Shown: piece after piece, positions 7,191 to 15,367 of the stretch
Layout: each line of letters opens with the position of its first letter
Position numbering within the stretch: the first letter of the stretch is position 1
From: Streptomyces misionensis
Lineage (GTDB): Bacteria; Actinomycetota; Actinomycetes; Streptomycetales; Streptomycetaceae
Reading direction: 5' to 3'
Assembly (NCBI RefSeq): GCF_007896895.1
Contig: NZ_VOGW01000040.1
Location: forward strand, 50,196 to 85,065
Length of the DNA stretch: 34,870 bases
Notes under the pieces: model-generated
Database searches by the model: none
Told to the model about the DNA's origin: nothing
Seen by the model: the letters and a program-made list of their open reading frames with translations, nothing else
Made by a program: the position numbers and the translations under genes

Positions 7191-8045
7191 CTACGGCTCG
7201 ACGTGCGGGCCGTCCGGCCGACCCGCGCGCTGGCGCACCATCTCCCGGGTCAGCTCCTCGGTCTGCGACTGCGGCAGCCGTTCGAAGCCGTCCTCGGTGA
7301 TGAACGAAATGATCGGGAAGATACGGCGGTTGAGGTCGGGGCCGCCGGTGGCCGAGTCGTCGTCCGCGGCGTCGTACAGCGCGTGGAGCGCGGCGAGGGC
7401 GGCCTCGCGGCGGGGCAGGCCCGGCCGGTAGAGCTTCTTCAACGCGCCGCGGGCGTACGGCGATCCGGAGCCCTCGGCGTGGAAGCCCCGCTTCTCGTAC
7501 AGGCCGCCGACCGCGTCGTAGGCGAAGATGCGGCCGCCCTCCCCCGCGGGCGCGGTCAGGTCGTAGCCCGCGAGCAGCGGGACGACGGCGAGGCCCTGCA
7601 TGGCCTGGGCGAGGTTCTGCCGGATCATGGCCGCGAGACGCGTGGCCTTCGCGGCGAGGGTCATCGGCGTGCCCTCGATCTTCTCGAAGTGGGTCAGCTC
7701 GACCTGGTAGAGCCGCACCATGTCGAGGGCGAGCCCGACGGTGCCGGCGAAGGCGACGGCGGTGTGCTCGTCGGCGGGGTGGACCTTCTCCAGGTCGCGC
7801 TGGGCGATCAGATTGCCCATGGTGGCCCGGCGGTCGCCGGCGATCAGCACACCGTCGCCGTAGGTGAGGGCGAGCACCGTGGTGCCGTGCGGGAACCGGC
7901 CGGGGGCCGCGCGCACCCCGGCGGGCAGCGGGGACACGGTGGGCAGCAGGCCGGGTCGGTGCGCGGCCAGGAACTCGGTGAAGGACGAGCCCCCCGGCGT
8001 GAAGAACGCCTCGTCCGGCAGCCCCGCGGTGTCGTTCCCCGTCAT
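7191..8045 (-). CDS. Lone proteasome beta subunit (PrcB paralogue)
   Basis: The 284-residue protein is a 20S proteasome beta subunit. Like actinobacterial PrcB it has a propeptide (54 residues, with S-S-F-T-E-F-L-A-A-H-R-P-G-L-L-P) that must be cleaved at G-T55-T to expose the N-terminal threonine nucleophile. The catalytic partners are present: D71 (A-G-D-R-R-A-T) and K87 (L-E-K-V-H), equivalent to Asp17 and Lys33 of the mature subunit. GGAGGGG lies 6 bases before ATG 8045. A longer GTG start at 8066 is less likely. No prcA, pup, dop or pafA is next to it, unlike the standard actinobacterial proteasome locus, so it is probably a second beta subunit. Whether it assembles with the housekeeping alpha subunit is unknown. 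It shares strand with the genes on either side. Confidence 0.9.
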   Translation of the reverse strand: MTGNDTAGLPDEAFFTPGGSSFTEFLAAHRPGLLPTVSPLPAGVRAAPGRFPHGTTVLALTYGDGVLIAGDRRATMGNLIAQRDLEKVHPADEHTAVAFAGTVGLALDMVRLYQVELTHFEKIEGTPMTLAAKATRLAAMIRQNLAQAMQGLAVVPLLAGYDLTAPAGEGGRIFAYDAVGGLYEKRGFHAEGSGSPYARGALKKLYRPGLPRREAALAALHALYDAADDDSATGGPDLNRRIFPIISFITEDGFERLPQSQTEELTREMVRQRAGRPDGPHVEP

Positions 8046-8124
8046 CTGCTTCCCCTCCGTCGGCACGCGGTCTCACTGTGTCCTACCTCGCCGGACGCAC
8101 CGGAAACCCCACGGGGCGACGCTG

Positions 8125-9618
8125 TCACACACCCCTCCCCGGCAGCGTGTAGTACAGCCGCCGGCCCTCGGCCGGCACCCACGCCCAGCCGCGGGCGTAG
8201 GCGGGCGGCCGGGAGCCGGCGGGAACCAGGGTGGCCGCCGGGACGCGCCGGGCGGTGCGGGCGATATCGTCCGCCGTGCTGTTGGTGTTGGGACCGCTCG
8301 TCGCGGCCGAGGCGCAGCCGGCGTAGAAGGCGATCGGGAGCGCCTCGTCGCCGGTGACCAGGCAGGGGGCGCGGACGCCGACCCGGTGCAGGGTGGCGGC
8401 GGTGCGCGACCAGACGCGGTGGGCGGCGGTGGTGCCGTGCACCGTGCGGGTCAGCACGCTCAGTTGGGCGCCCAGATGCAGGGCGAGGGCCAGGCACAGC
8501 AGGGTGCGGACGACCGGCCGCCAGGGCCCGCGCGGGGCGGTCGCGAGCCGCAGCAGCGCGGTGGCGACGGGGACGGCCAGCAGGGCGTAGGCGGGCAGCA
8601 GGAAGCGGGGGGCCGCGTAGCCGATGAGGAAGAGGTAGGGGAAGGCGGCCGACGCGGCGCAGGCGAGCGGCAGCGCCGTGGCCGCCGGGCGCCGGGCGCG
8701 GACCGCGAGGACCAGGGCGAGCACCGCGAGCAGGGGCAGCGCGAACCACCAGGCGGTGAGGAACGGGCTGGGCAGGGCGCCCGTGCACGGTCGGCACAGG
8801 GAGCGTCCGCCGAGGCTGCGCAGTTGGTCGGTCACGGCGAGGTGCCAGCCGAGTCCGCCCTGGATCGCGGAGCCCTCGTGCAGCCGGTGGACCAGGCCGC
8901 CGTAGCTCGCGTACGCCTCGATCACCCACTCGGCCACCCCGGCCGCGAGCCCCGCGAGCAGCGCGGCCGTCCGCTGCCAGGAGCGGCGCACCAGCGCGCA
9001 GGCGAGCAGGGGCAGTACGGTCCAGACCGCGTCCACCGGGCGCATCCAGCCCATCAGCGCGGTGCCTGCGGCCAGGCCCCATGGCGCGGCCCGGTCGCGG
9101 CCCGCGGAGGGGACGCCCGCGCGCAGGAAGAGCCCGACCGCCGTCCACGCCCCCATGGCGACCCAGTAGTTGGGCATGGCCTGGGGGCCGTAGAAGAGGG
9201 TGATCCACAGGGAGGCGAAGAGGGCGCCCGCGAGGGTGAGGACGCGGTCCGGGAACAGTCCGCGCCAGGCGCGCAGTGCCAGGTACAGGGCGAGGCCGGA
9301 CAGGACGGCGAGATAGCAGCGCAGCAGGGCCGTCGAGGACGACCACGCGGTGACGGGCGCGACGAGCAGGGAGATGCCGCGGGCCCGGGGCGCGCTGAAG
9401 TAGGCCGCGGGGGCGTGCGCGCTGACCTGGCTGACGTAGACCGTCTCGTCCCAGCCGAGGCCCATGCCGGGCCGCACCAGGAGCAGTTGGGCCAGGGTGA
9501 AGGCCGCGGCGACGGCCGCGAGCGGGAGGGCCGCCCACGGGCCGGGGCCGCGTACGGACAGGTGCCGGGAGCGCTCGGACCGCGTCCCGGCGAGTGCGGC
9601 GTCAGCGCTGCCGGTCAT
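8125..9618 (-). CDS. Polytopic membrane glycosyltransferase-like protein (GT-C fold)
   Basis: The 497-residue protein has roughly ten or more hydrophobic segments. An acidic motif G-W-D-E-T-V-Y lies in the first outer loop after TM1 (about residues 55-61), as in GT-C enzymes that use polyprenyl-phosphate sugars (ArnT/PMT/GT39-like). A soluble C-terminal segment contains L-V-T-G-D-E-A-L-P-I-A-F-Y and Y-A-R-G-W-A-W-V. ATG at 9618 has AAGGGGTGAGG immediately upstream. The reading frame extends further upstream to 9669 with a Trp/Pro-rich string that is unlikely to be coding. No acceptor or sugar can be assigned. Nothing nearby clearly suggests a glycan pathway. Confidence 0.75.
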   Translation of the reverse strand: MTGSADAALAGTRSERSRHLSVRGPGPWAALPLAAVAAAFTLAQLLLVRPGMGLGWDETVYVSQVSAHAPAAYFSAPRARGISLLVAPVTAWSSSTALLRCYLAVLSGLALYLALRAWRGLFPDRVLTLAGALFASLWITLFYGPQAMPNYWVAMGAWTAVGLFLRAGVPSAGRDRAAPWGLAAGTALMGWMRPVDAVWTVLPLLACALVRRSWQRTAALLAGLAAGVAEWVIEAYASYGGLVHRLHEGSAIQGGLGWHLAVTDQLRSLGGRSLCRPCTGALPSPFLTAWWFALPLLAVLALVLAVRARRPAATALPLACAASAAFPYLFLIGYAAPRFLLPAYALLAVPVATALLRLATAPRGPWRPVVRTLLCLALALHLGAQLSVLTRTVHGTTAAHRVWSRTAATLHRVGVRAPCLVTGDEALPIAFYAGCASAATSGPNTNSTADDIARTARRVPAATLVPAGSRPPAYARGWAWVPAEGRRLYYTLPGRGV

Positions 9619-9773
9619 CCTCACCCCTTCGCCCCATGCGGGCAGTACCGGAGGTCTCCACCACATCATGGAGAGGGCACGGATCGCGCGCGGGCACGCC
9701 CGCCCGGGCCCGGCGGGTCGCGCGGGCGGGTACGGCCACCGGGCCCGGCCCCTACGCGCTGTAAGGTTGGGGC

Positions 9774-10145
9774 ATGGCTAGGGCGGAACGGCGCAGCGCC
9801 GGAGAGCTGGAGAGCGAGGTGCTGGCCGCCCTGTGGGCCACCGATCGGCCGCTCACCCCGGCGGAGATCCAGGCCGGGATCGGCGGTCTCGCGTACAACA
9901 CCGTGCACACCATCCTCAAACGGCTGTACGACAAGGGGCTGGTGCTGCGGGACGCGGACGGTCGGCGCGGCGCGTACCGCCCGTCGAAGAACGCGGCCGA
10001 GCTGACCGCCGAGGCCATGCGCCGGGCCCTGGACCGGGGGCCCGACCCGATAGCCGCCCTCCAGCAGTTCGTGACCGGGCTGAGCCACGAGGAGGAGCGG
10101 GCCCTGCGCGAGCTGCTCGCGCAGGGCGGGAGCGACCCCGGCTGA
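9774..10145 (+). CDS. BlaI/MecI-family repressor, orphan
   Basis: The 123-residue protein is a winged-helix BlaI/MecI/CopY-type regulator: L-E-S-E-V-L-A-A-L-W at residues 12-21, recognition helix A-Y-N-T-V-H-T-I-L-K-R-L at about 42-53, wing G-L-V-L-R-D-A-D-G-R-R-G-A-Y-R, and a helical C-terminal dimerisation segment. There is no M56/BlaR1 sensor peptidase beside it, which is the usual partner. TAAGGT (9762-9767) ends 6 bases before the ATG and there is no clear ribosome-binding site, so the mRNA may be leaderless. It diverges from the membrane glycosyltransferase and converges on the GH65 gene. Its target is unknown, and self-regulation is the safest guess. Confidence 0.88.
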   Translation: MARAERRSAGELESEVLAALWATDRPLTPAEIQAGIGGLAYNTVHTILKRLYDKGLVLRDADGRRGAYRPSKNAAELTAEAMRRALDRGPDPIAALQQFVTGLSHEEERALRELLAQGGSDPG

Positions 10146-10193
10146 GCGGGCGGGCGCCCCGGCCGGCCGGCTCGGGTGGCACCGCCGGTCCGC

Positions 10194-12548
10194 TCATCCC
10201 CCGTTCGGCGCCCGGTGCCGCGGCTGCTTCGGAGCGGGGCGGCGAACGGCCGGGGGGACGGCCCGGACCGCGGGTTCGGTCGTGGTCACCGTGAGCGGCT
10301 CGCCGTGGTGGTGGAGGGCCAGGGGCGGTCCGTCGAGGAGGGCGTAGGTGGTCTTGTCGGCGTCGATCTCCACCCGCAGCCGGCGTCCGCGGAACTCCAC
10401 GTGGAAGGCGAGGCGGGCGAGGCGTTCGGGCAGCCGGGGCGCGAACCGCAGCAGTCCGGCGTCGCGGCGCATGCCGCCGAAGCCCGCCACCAGCGCCATC
10501 CAGGTGCCGGCGAGCGAGGCGATGTGCAGCCCGTCGCGGGTGTTGTGCTCCAGGTCGTGCAGGTCCATCAGGGCCGCCTCGGCCGTGTAGTCGTAGGCGA
10601 GGTCGAGATGGCCCGTGCGGGCGGCGACGACGGCCTGGCAGCAGGCGGACAGGGAGGAGTCGCGCACGGTCAGCGGCTCGTAGTAGGCGAAGTCGCGGGC
10701 GATCTGCTCCTCGTCGCAGTGTTCCGCGAAGTAGCCGTCGCAGGTGTACAGGGCCAGCACCAGGTCGGCCTGTTTGACGACCTGTTTGCGGTAGAGGTCG
10801 AAGTAGGGGAAGTGCAGCAGCAGCGGGTACTGGTCGGCGCGGGTGCCGTCGAAGTCCCAGCGCTGGTAGCGGGTGAACCCGGCGTGCTGCTCGTGCACGC
10901 CGAGGTCGGCGTTGTACGGGACGTGCATCGCCGCGGCCGCGTCCCGCCAGGCCGCGCTCTCCTCCTCGTCCACCCCGAGCCGGCCGGCCTCGCGCGGATG
11001 GCGTTCGACGGCGTCGACGGCGGCCAGCAGGTTCTGCCGGGCCATCAGGTTGGTGTAGGTGTTGTCGTCGGCGACCGCGCTGTACTCGTCGGGGCCGGTG
11101 ACCCCGTCGAGGTGGAAGACGCCGTGCACGTCGTGGTGGCCGAGGGAGCGCCACAGCCGGGCCGTCTCCACGAGGAGTTCGACCCCGGCCTCGCGTTCGA
11201 ACTCGGTGTCGCCGGTGGCCTCGACGTAGCGGACGACGGCGTCGGCGATGTCGGCGTTCACATGGAAGGCGGCGGTGCCGGCCGGCCAGTACGCCGATCC
11301 CTCCGGACCCGCGATGGTCCGCCAGGGGAACGCGGCCCCGGACAGCCCCAGTTGGGTCGCGCGTTCGCGGGCCTCGTCCAGGGTGCTGTACCGCCAGCGC
11401 AGCGCCTCGGCGACGGCGGCGGGCGCGGTGTGGGTGAGCAGGGGCAGCACGAACATCTCCGTGTCCCAGAAGGCGTGCCCGTCGTAGCCGGAGCCCGTCA
11501 GCCCCTTCGCGGGTATCGCGCGCCGCTCGGCGCGGGCGCCCGCCTGGAGGACGTGGAACAGGGCGAACCGTACGGCCTGCTGGATCTCCTCGTCCCCGGT
11601 GACCTCGACGTCGGCGCGCGCCCAGAAGTCGTCCAGGCAGGCCCGCTGGTCCGCGAGCAGACCGGGCCAGCCGTCGTGGGCGGCGGCCGCGAGCGCGGCG
11701 TCCACCTGGTCGGCCATGGCGGGCAGCGAGCGGGTGGCGGACCAGCCGTGGGCGACCAGTTTCTCCACCCGCAGCTTCTGCCCGGGCTCCAGCACGGAGG
11801 TGACGGTCAGCCGGGCCAGGTCGGTGCCGCTCTCGCTGCGGGTGGTGGTGCGCTCGGGTCCGCTGACGGCGTGGTCGGCGGCCACCGCGACCCGCAGGCC
11901 GCTGCGCCGGGTCCGGTGCACCAGGCGCAGCCGGTCGCCCGAGGCGAGGTGGTCCTCCTGCTCCAGGGGCGACTGGAGCGCCATCGCGGCGCGCGGGTCG
12001 CCGTCGGAGCCCGGCAGGCTTTCGTTGGCGACCAGTTCGGACTGGATCACCACTCGGGTGCGGCGGTCGACGGCCTCCACCTCGTAGGCGACGGCGGCCA
12101 CCGCGCGCTGGGTGAGCGAGACCAGCCGGGTCGAGCGGACCCGGACCGTGGAACCGGCCGGGGAGGTCCACTCGCAGGTCCGCTCCAGCACCCCGCGGCG
12201 CAGGTCCAGCACCCGCTCGTGGGCGACGAGCCGGCCGTAGCGCAGATCGAACGGCTCGTCGTCGACCAGCAGCCGCAGGATCTTGCCGTTGGTGACGTTG
12301 ATGACGGTCTGCCCCGACTCCGGGTAGCCGTACCCGGCCTCCGCGTACGGCAGCGGGTGCACCTCGTGCACGCCGTTGAGGTAGCTGCCGGGCAGACCGT
12401 GCGGCTCCCCCTCGTCGAGGTTGCCGCGCCAGCCGACGTGGCCGTTGGAGAGCGCGAACACGGATTCGCTCTGCGCGAGCACGTCGAGGTCGAGCGCGGT
12501 CTCCCGGACGGCCCACGGCTCGACGGCGTACGCCCCCTGCGTGATCAC
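10194..12548 (-). CDS. Glycoside hydrolase family 65 (disaccharide phosphorylase type)
   Basis: The 784-residue GH65 protein belongs to the family of maltose, trehalose and kojibiose phosphorylases, which release beta-glucose 1-phosphate. An N-terminal super-sandwich domain (A-L-S-N-G-H-V-G-W-R-G-N-L near residue 30) precedes the (alpha/alpha)6 barrel. The barrel carries G-H-A-F-W-D-T-E-M-F, the general acid E488 in D-G-V-T-G-P-D-E-Y, and K-Q-A-D-L-V near the phosphate site. E488 sits one position from the catalytic Glu I recall for L. brevis maltose phosphorylase. The GTG start at 12548 overlaps the stop of the upstream HAD gene (GTGA), so the pair is translationally coupled. The HAD partner, a beta-phosphoglucomutase type, supports phosphorolysis over hydrolysis. 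The exact disaccharide cannot be told. Confidence 0.88.
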   Translation of the reverse strand: MITQGAYAVEPWAVRETALDLDVLAQSESVFALSNGHVGWRGNLDEGEPHGLPGSYLNGVHEVHPLPYAEAGYGYPESGQTVINVTNGKILRLLVDDEPFDLRYGRLVAHERVLDLRRGVLERTCEWTSPAGSTVRVRSTRLVSLTQRAVAAVAYEVEAVDRRTRVVIQSELVANESLPGSDGDPRAAMALQSPLEQEDHLASGDRLRLVHRTRRSGLRVAVAADHAVSGPERTTTRSESGTDLARLTVTSVLEPGQKLRVEKLVAHGWSATRSLPAMADQVDAALAAAAHDGWPGLLADQRACLDDFWARADVEVTGDEEIQQAVRFALFHVLQAGARAERRAIPAKGLTGSGYDGHAFWDTEMFVLPLLTHTAPAAVAEALRWRYSTLDEARERATQLGLSGAAFPWRTIAGPEGSAYWPAGTAAFHVNADIADAVVRYVEATGDTEFEREAGVELLVETARLWRSLGHHDVHGVFHLDGVTGPDEYSAVADDNTYTNLMARQNLLAAVDAVERHPREAGRLGVDEEESAAWRDAAAAMHVPYNADLGVHEQHAGFTRYQRWDFDGTRADQYPLLLHFPYFDLYRKQVVKQADLVLALYTCDGYFAEHCDEEQIARDFAYYEPLTVRDSSLSACCQAVVAARTGHLDLAYDYTAEAALMDLHDLEHNTRDGLHIASLAGTWMALVAGFGGMRRDAGLLRFAPRLPERLARLAFHVEFRGRRLRVEIDADKTTYALLDGPPLALHHHGEPLTVTTTEPAVRAVPPAVRRPAPKQPRHRAPNGG

Positions 12549-13285
12549 CGCTCGCCCCCCAGTTCCGCGAGGTCCTTGACGACGACGCTCGCGCCGTGCG
12601 CGTAGAGCGCGTCGCTCTGGCCGACCCGGTCGACGCCGACGACGTACCCGAAGCCGCCCGCGCGGCCCGCGTCCATGCCGGCCAGCGCGTCCTCGAACAC
12701 GGCCGCCCGGGACGGTTCGACGCCGAGGTCGTGGGCGGCGGCGAGGAAGGTGTCGGGGTGCGGCTTGCCCGGGAGGTCGCGCTCGGCGGCCACCACGCCG
12801 TCGATCCGTACGTCGAAGTAGTGCTCGGCGCCCACCGACCGCAGCACGTCCCGGCAGTTGGCGCTGGAGGAGACGATCGCGGTGCGCAGTCCCTCGGCGC
12901 GGACCGCCGACAGGTAGCGCAGCGTGCCCTCGTAGGCCTCGACGCCGCCGGTGCGGATCTTCGCGAGGAGCAGTTCGTTCTTGCGGTTGCCGAGGCCGTG
13001 CACGGTCAGGGCGTCCGGCGGATCGCCCGGGGTGCCCTCCGGCAGCCGGATGCCGCGGGAGTCGAGGAAGGCGCGCACCCCGTCGGCGCGCGGCCGGCCG
13101 TCGACGTACTCGTCGTAGTCGGCGACCGTGTCGAACGGCCGCTGCCCCTCGCCCCCCTGGGCGCGCAGGAACGCGTCGAACGTCTCCTTCCACGCGGCCG
13201 CGTGCACGACGGCCGTCTTGGTGACGACCCCGTCGAGATCGAAGAGACAGGCCTGGATGTCGTCGGGCAGACCGAGCTGAGTCAT
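12545..13285 (-). CDS. Beta-phosphoglucomutase-like HAD hydrolase
   Basis: The 246-residue HAD-superfamily protein has motif I F-D-L-D-G-V-V at residues 14-20. Its second motif-I aspartate, three positions on, with the following V-x-T-K and H-A-A-A-W-K, is typical of beta-phosphoglucomutases. Motif II is V-S-S-S, the lysine motif is G-K-P-H-P-D and motif III is F-E-D-A-L-A-G. It would convert the beta-glucose 1-phosphate made by the coupled GH65 enzyme to glucose 6-phosphate. ATG at 13285 begins M-T-Q-L-G. An alternative ATG at 13303 would add six residues. Neither has a strong ribosome-binding site. The gene is divergent from a P-loop kinase. Confidence 0.85.
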   Translation of the reverse strand: MTQLGLPDDIQACLFDLDGVVTKTAVVHAAAWKETFDAFLRAQGGEGQRPFDTVADYDEYVDGRPRADGVRAFLDSRGIRLPEGTPGDPPDALTVHGLGNRKNELLLAKIRTGGVEAYEGTLRYLSAVRAEGLRTAIVSSSANCRDVLRSVGAEHYFDVRIDGVVAAERDLPGKPHPDTFLAAAHDLGVEPSRAAVFEDALAGMDAGRAGGFGYVVGVDRVGQSDALYAHGASVVVKDLAELGGER

Positions 13286-13370
13286 ACGAGCACTGTTCCC
13301 CATGAGCGGCGCTCCAGTGAGTGGCGCACGCCACATGTTTCCCCGGCTGGAGGTGACAGACTCTGCTGTC

Positions 13371-14033
13371 GTGCCACCGACCTTCGACGACCTCCTCGAA
13401 CGCGCCCGCGCACTCCCCCGGGACGGCCGGCGCGCCCTGCTCGGCATCGCGGGCGGCCCCGGCGCGGGCAAGTCCACCCTGGCCGAGGGCCTGGTGCGCG
13501 CCCTGAACGCCGACGGCCCCCCGTGGGTCGCCCATGTCCCCATGGACGGCTTCCACCTGGCCGACGCCGAACTGGACCGGCTGGGCCGCCGCGACCGCAA
13601 GGGCGCCCCGGACACGTTCGACGCGGCCGGGTACGCGGCGCTGCTGCGCCGGCTGCGCGAGGACGGCGACGAGGTGGTGTACGCGCCCGGGTTCGAGCGG
13701 GTCCTGGAGCAGCCGCTGGCGGGGGCGATCCCGGTGCCGCCGAGCGCCCGGCTGGTGGTGACCGAGGGCAACTACCTTCTCCTGGAGGAGGGTTCGTGGG
13801 CGCGGGTGCGGCCGTGCCTGGACGAGGTGTGGTTCTGCGAGCTTCCCGAGGAGGAGCGGGTCCGCCGACTGGTGGCACGGCACGAGGAGTTCGGCAAGGA
13901 CCATCGGGCGGCGCTCGCCTGGGTGCTGGGCACGGACCAGCGCAACGCCGATCTGGTGGCGACGACCCGCGGCCGGGCGGACCTGCTGGTCCCGCCGGAC
14001 GCCCTGCCGTCGCCCTTGTCGTCGCCGGGCTGA
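13371..14033 (+). CDS. Nucleoside/nucleotide kinase family P-loop protein
   Basis: The 220-residue protein belongs to the uridine kinase/pantothenate kinase-like P-loop family, sometimes annotated as fructose-transport or nucleoside kinase. It has G-I-A-G-G-P-G-A-G-K-S-T (Walker A) at about residues 23-34, M-D-G-F-H-L-A-D, K-G-A-P-D-T-F-D, Y-A-P-G-F-E-R, V-T-E-G-N-Y-L-L-L (Walker B region) and the lid arginine-rich R-R-L-V-A-R-H. The substrate is not identifiable. GTG 13371 is chosen because conservation begins there. ATG 13302 or 13335 would run through the region divergent from the HAD gene. Its position between a sugar-phosphate enzyme pair and an RpiR regulator makes a sugar substrate plausible but unproved. 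Confidence 0.75.
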   Translation: MPPTFDDLLERARALPRDGRRALLGIAGGPGAGKSTLAEGLVRALNADGPPWVAHVPMDGFHLADAELDRLGRRDRKGAPDTFDAAGYAALLRRLREDGDEVVYAPGFERVLEQPLAGAIPVPPSARLVVTEGNYLLLEEGSWARVRPCLDEVWFCELPEEERVRRLVARHEEFGKDHRAALAWVLGTDQRNADLVATTRGRADLLVPPDALPSPLSSPG

Positions 14034-14110
14034 GGCCGCTGGTCAACCCGCTGGTCACGGCATGGGGTGAGCTATGTTGAATGTTCGTGGCAGACAAAGG
14101 AGACGGACCG

Positions 14111-15028
14111 GTGCCCTCGCCGCAGCAGGCCCGCGCACAGGCGTCGGCGATCACCTCGGGCAGGACCGCGCCGCAGGCCGAGGCCGCCCCGGCCTCCCAG
14201 CTCAGGAAGCTGTTCGACGGCCCCCGTCTGTCCCCCGGGCAGCGCCGGATCGCCCAGTACCTGATCGAGCACATCACCGAGGCCGCGTTCCTGTCCATCA
14301 CCGAGCTGGCCGACCGGGTGGGGGTCAGCCAGCCGTCCGTCACCCGGTTCGCCGGTGCCGTCGGCTTCAGCGGCTACCCCGCGCTGCGCGAGCGGTTGCA
14401 GTCGATCGCGCTGAAGACCCTGGCCGGCGGGCCCGGCGATCCCAACCGGGGCAATGAGCTCCAGGCCGCGGTGGACGCCGAGATCCGCAACCTGGAGAAC
14501 CTGCGGCGCGACTTCGCCGACCCGGACCGGGTGATCCACGTCGGCCGGGAGCTGTCCCGTTCCACCCCGCTGACCGTGCTGGGCCTGCGCATCTCGGAGT
14601 CGCTGGCCGAGTACTTCGGGTACGCGGCCCGCCGTATCCACCCCGATGTACGGCTGGTCACCCGGGGCGGCAGCGTGGCCTACGACACGCTGCTCCAGGC
14701 CCGGGAGGCCGGCGGCAGCTGGGTGCTGGCCTTCGCCATGCCCCGGCACTCGCACGAGACCCTCCAGGCCGTCCGAGTGGCGCACGACGCCGGCCTGAAG
14801 GTCGCCCTGATCACCGATCTCGCGCTCGGGCCGCTGGCCGACGAGGCCGATGTCACCTTCGCCACCGGCACCGGCTCCCGGCTGGTCTTCGACTCCTACG
14901 CCGCGCCCGGTGTGATGGCCGCCGCGCTGCTCCAGGCCATGACCGACGCCGATCCGGAGCGCACCCACGCCCGCCTGGAGAAGTACGAGCAGGTCTCCGA
15001 GCAACACCAGTTCTTCGTCAGGGACTGA
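14111..15028 (+). CDS. MurR/RpiR-family regulator with SIS domain
   Basis: The 305-residue protein has an N-terminal HTH_6 domain (about residues 30-105: L-S-P-G-Q-R-R-I-A-Q-Y-L; S-I-T-E-L-A-D-R-V-G-V-S-Q-P-S-V-T-R-F) followed by a SIS sugar-phosphate-binding domain (about 135-270: L-T-V-L-G-L-R-I-S-E; V-T-R-G-G-S-V-A-Y-D; L-K-V-A-L-I-T-D). GTG 14111 has AAAGGAG 8 bases upstream. An ATG at 14081 lies before that element. A TATGTT hexamer at 14073-14078 may be the -10. RpiR proteins normally sense phosphosugars, which fits the neighbouring kinase and HAD/GH65 genes, though no operator repeat was recognised. Confidence 0.88.
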   Translation: MPSPQQARAQASAITSGRTAPQAEAAPASQLRKLFDGPRLSPGQRRIAQYLIEHITEAAFLSITELADRVGVSQPSVTRFAGAVGFSGYPALRERLQSIALKTLAGGPGDPNRGNELQAAVDAEIRNLENLRRDFADPDRVIHVGRELSRSTPLTVLGLRISESLAEYFGYAARRIHPDVRLVTRGGSVAYDTLLQAREAGGSWVLAFAMPRHSHETLQAVRVAHDAGLKVALITDLALGPLADEADVTFATGTGSRLVFDSYAAPGVMAAALLQAMTDADPERTHARLEKYEQVSEQHQFFVRD

Positions 15029-15053
15029 AGGCCGCCGCTCCCCCGGCAGCGCG

Positions 15054-15072
15054 GCGCCGGTCTCTTCGGCGC
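15054..15072 (+). terminator. Hairpin after the RpiR gene
   Basis: GCGCCG (15054-15059) and CGGCGC (15067-15072) form a 6-bp stem around a 7-nt loop, 25 bases after the stop codon. A second imperfect stem follows (GTGAAGATC at 15086-15094 with GATCTTTCAC at 15121-15130, one bulged base). Either could end the RpiR transcript. There is no T-tract. Confidence 0.4.
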
Positions 15073-15142
15073 GGGCCCCGCAGCCGTGAAGATCTTGCGG
15101 TCACCCGCCGCCCGCAGCGGGATCTTTCACCCCATACCGCGC

Positions 15143-15156
15143 ATGAATTTTTTCAT
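15143..15156. promoter_or_regulatory. AT-rich palindrome upstream of the ANTAR operon
   Basis: ATGAA-TTTT-TTCAT is an inverted repeat with 5-bp arms, a few bases upstream of the predicted -35 element. It stands out against the surrounding GC-rich sequence and may be an operator or upstream element. No protein can be assigned to it. Confidence 0.35.
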
Positions 15157-15161
15157 ACGTC

Positions 15162-15190
15162 TTGCAAAGTGATCGGCATATATAAATACT
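15162..15190 (+). promoter_or_regulatory. Predicted promoter of the ANTAR operon
   Basis: TTGCAA (15162-15167), a 17-bp spacer and AATACT (15185-15190) lie in a markedly AT-rich patch. Transcription would start near 15197, giving a leader of about 170 nt before the gene at 15368. Confidence 0.5.
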
Positions 15191-15218
15191 CGCCCGGGGC
15201 ACCCGCGCGGACACCCCG

Positions 15219-15323
15219 GCCGGCCATCACCTACCCACGGCCGGCGAACGGGTTGTTCGGTGGTGCGGCGTCCCTGCGCCGCGCCCTGGGCGGCCCCGGT
15301 CATCCCCTGGACCGGGGCCGCCC
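15219..15323 (+). promoter_or_regulatory. Leader RNA with three consecutive hairpins
   Basis: Three stems lie between the predicted promoter and the first gene of the ANTAR operon. They are 7 bp with a 13-nt loop (15219-15225/15239-15245), 9 bp including one G-U with a six-base TCCCTG loop (15262-15270/15277-15285), and a perfect 14-bp stem with an 8-nt loop (15288-15301/15310-15323). The last resembles a terminator without a T-tract. ANTAR domains are known to bind paired small hairpins with six-base loops and to prevent termination, and this operon encodes an ANTAR protein. The loop sequence does not match the A- and G-containing loops described for ANTAR targets, so the functional link is only inference. 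Confidence 0.5.
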
Positions 15324-15367
15324 GCCCTCGTCGGACCACCCGCACGACGCGCAGACCGGAAGTGACC

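Noticed and set aside
10176..12605. 809-residue reading frame opposite the GH65 gene
   Set aside because: Shadow frame of a GC-rich gene; low-complexity valine/glycine product, no plausible motifs, while the opposite strand encodes intact GH65.
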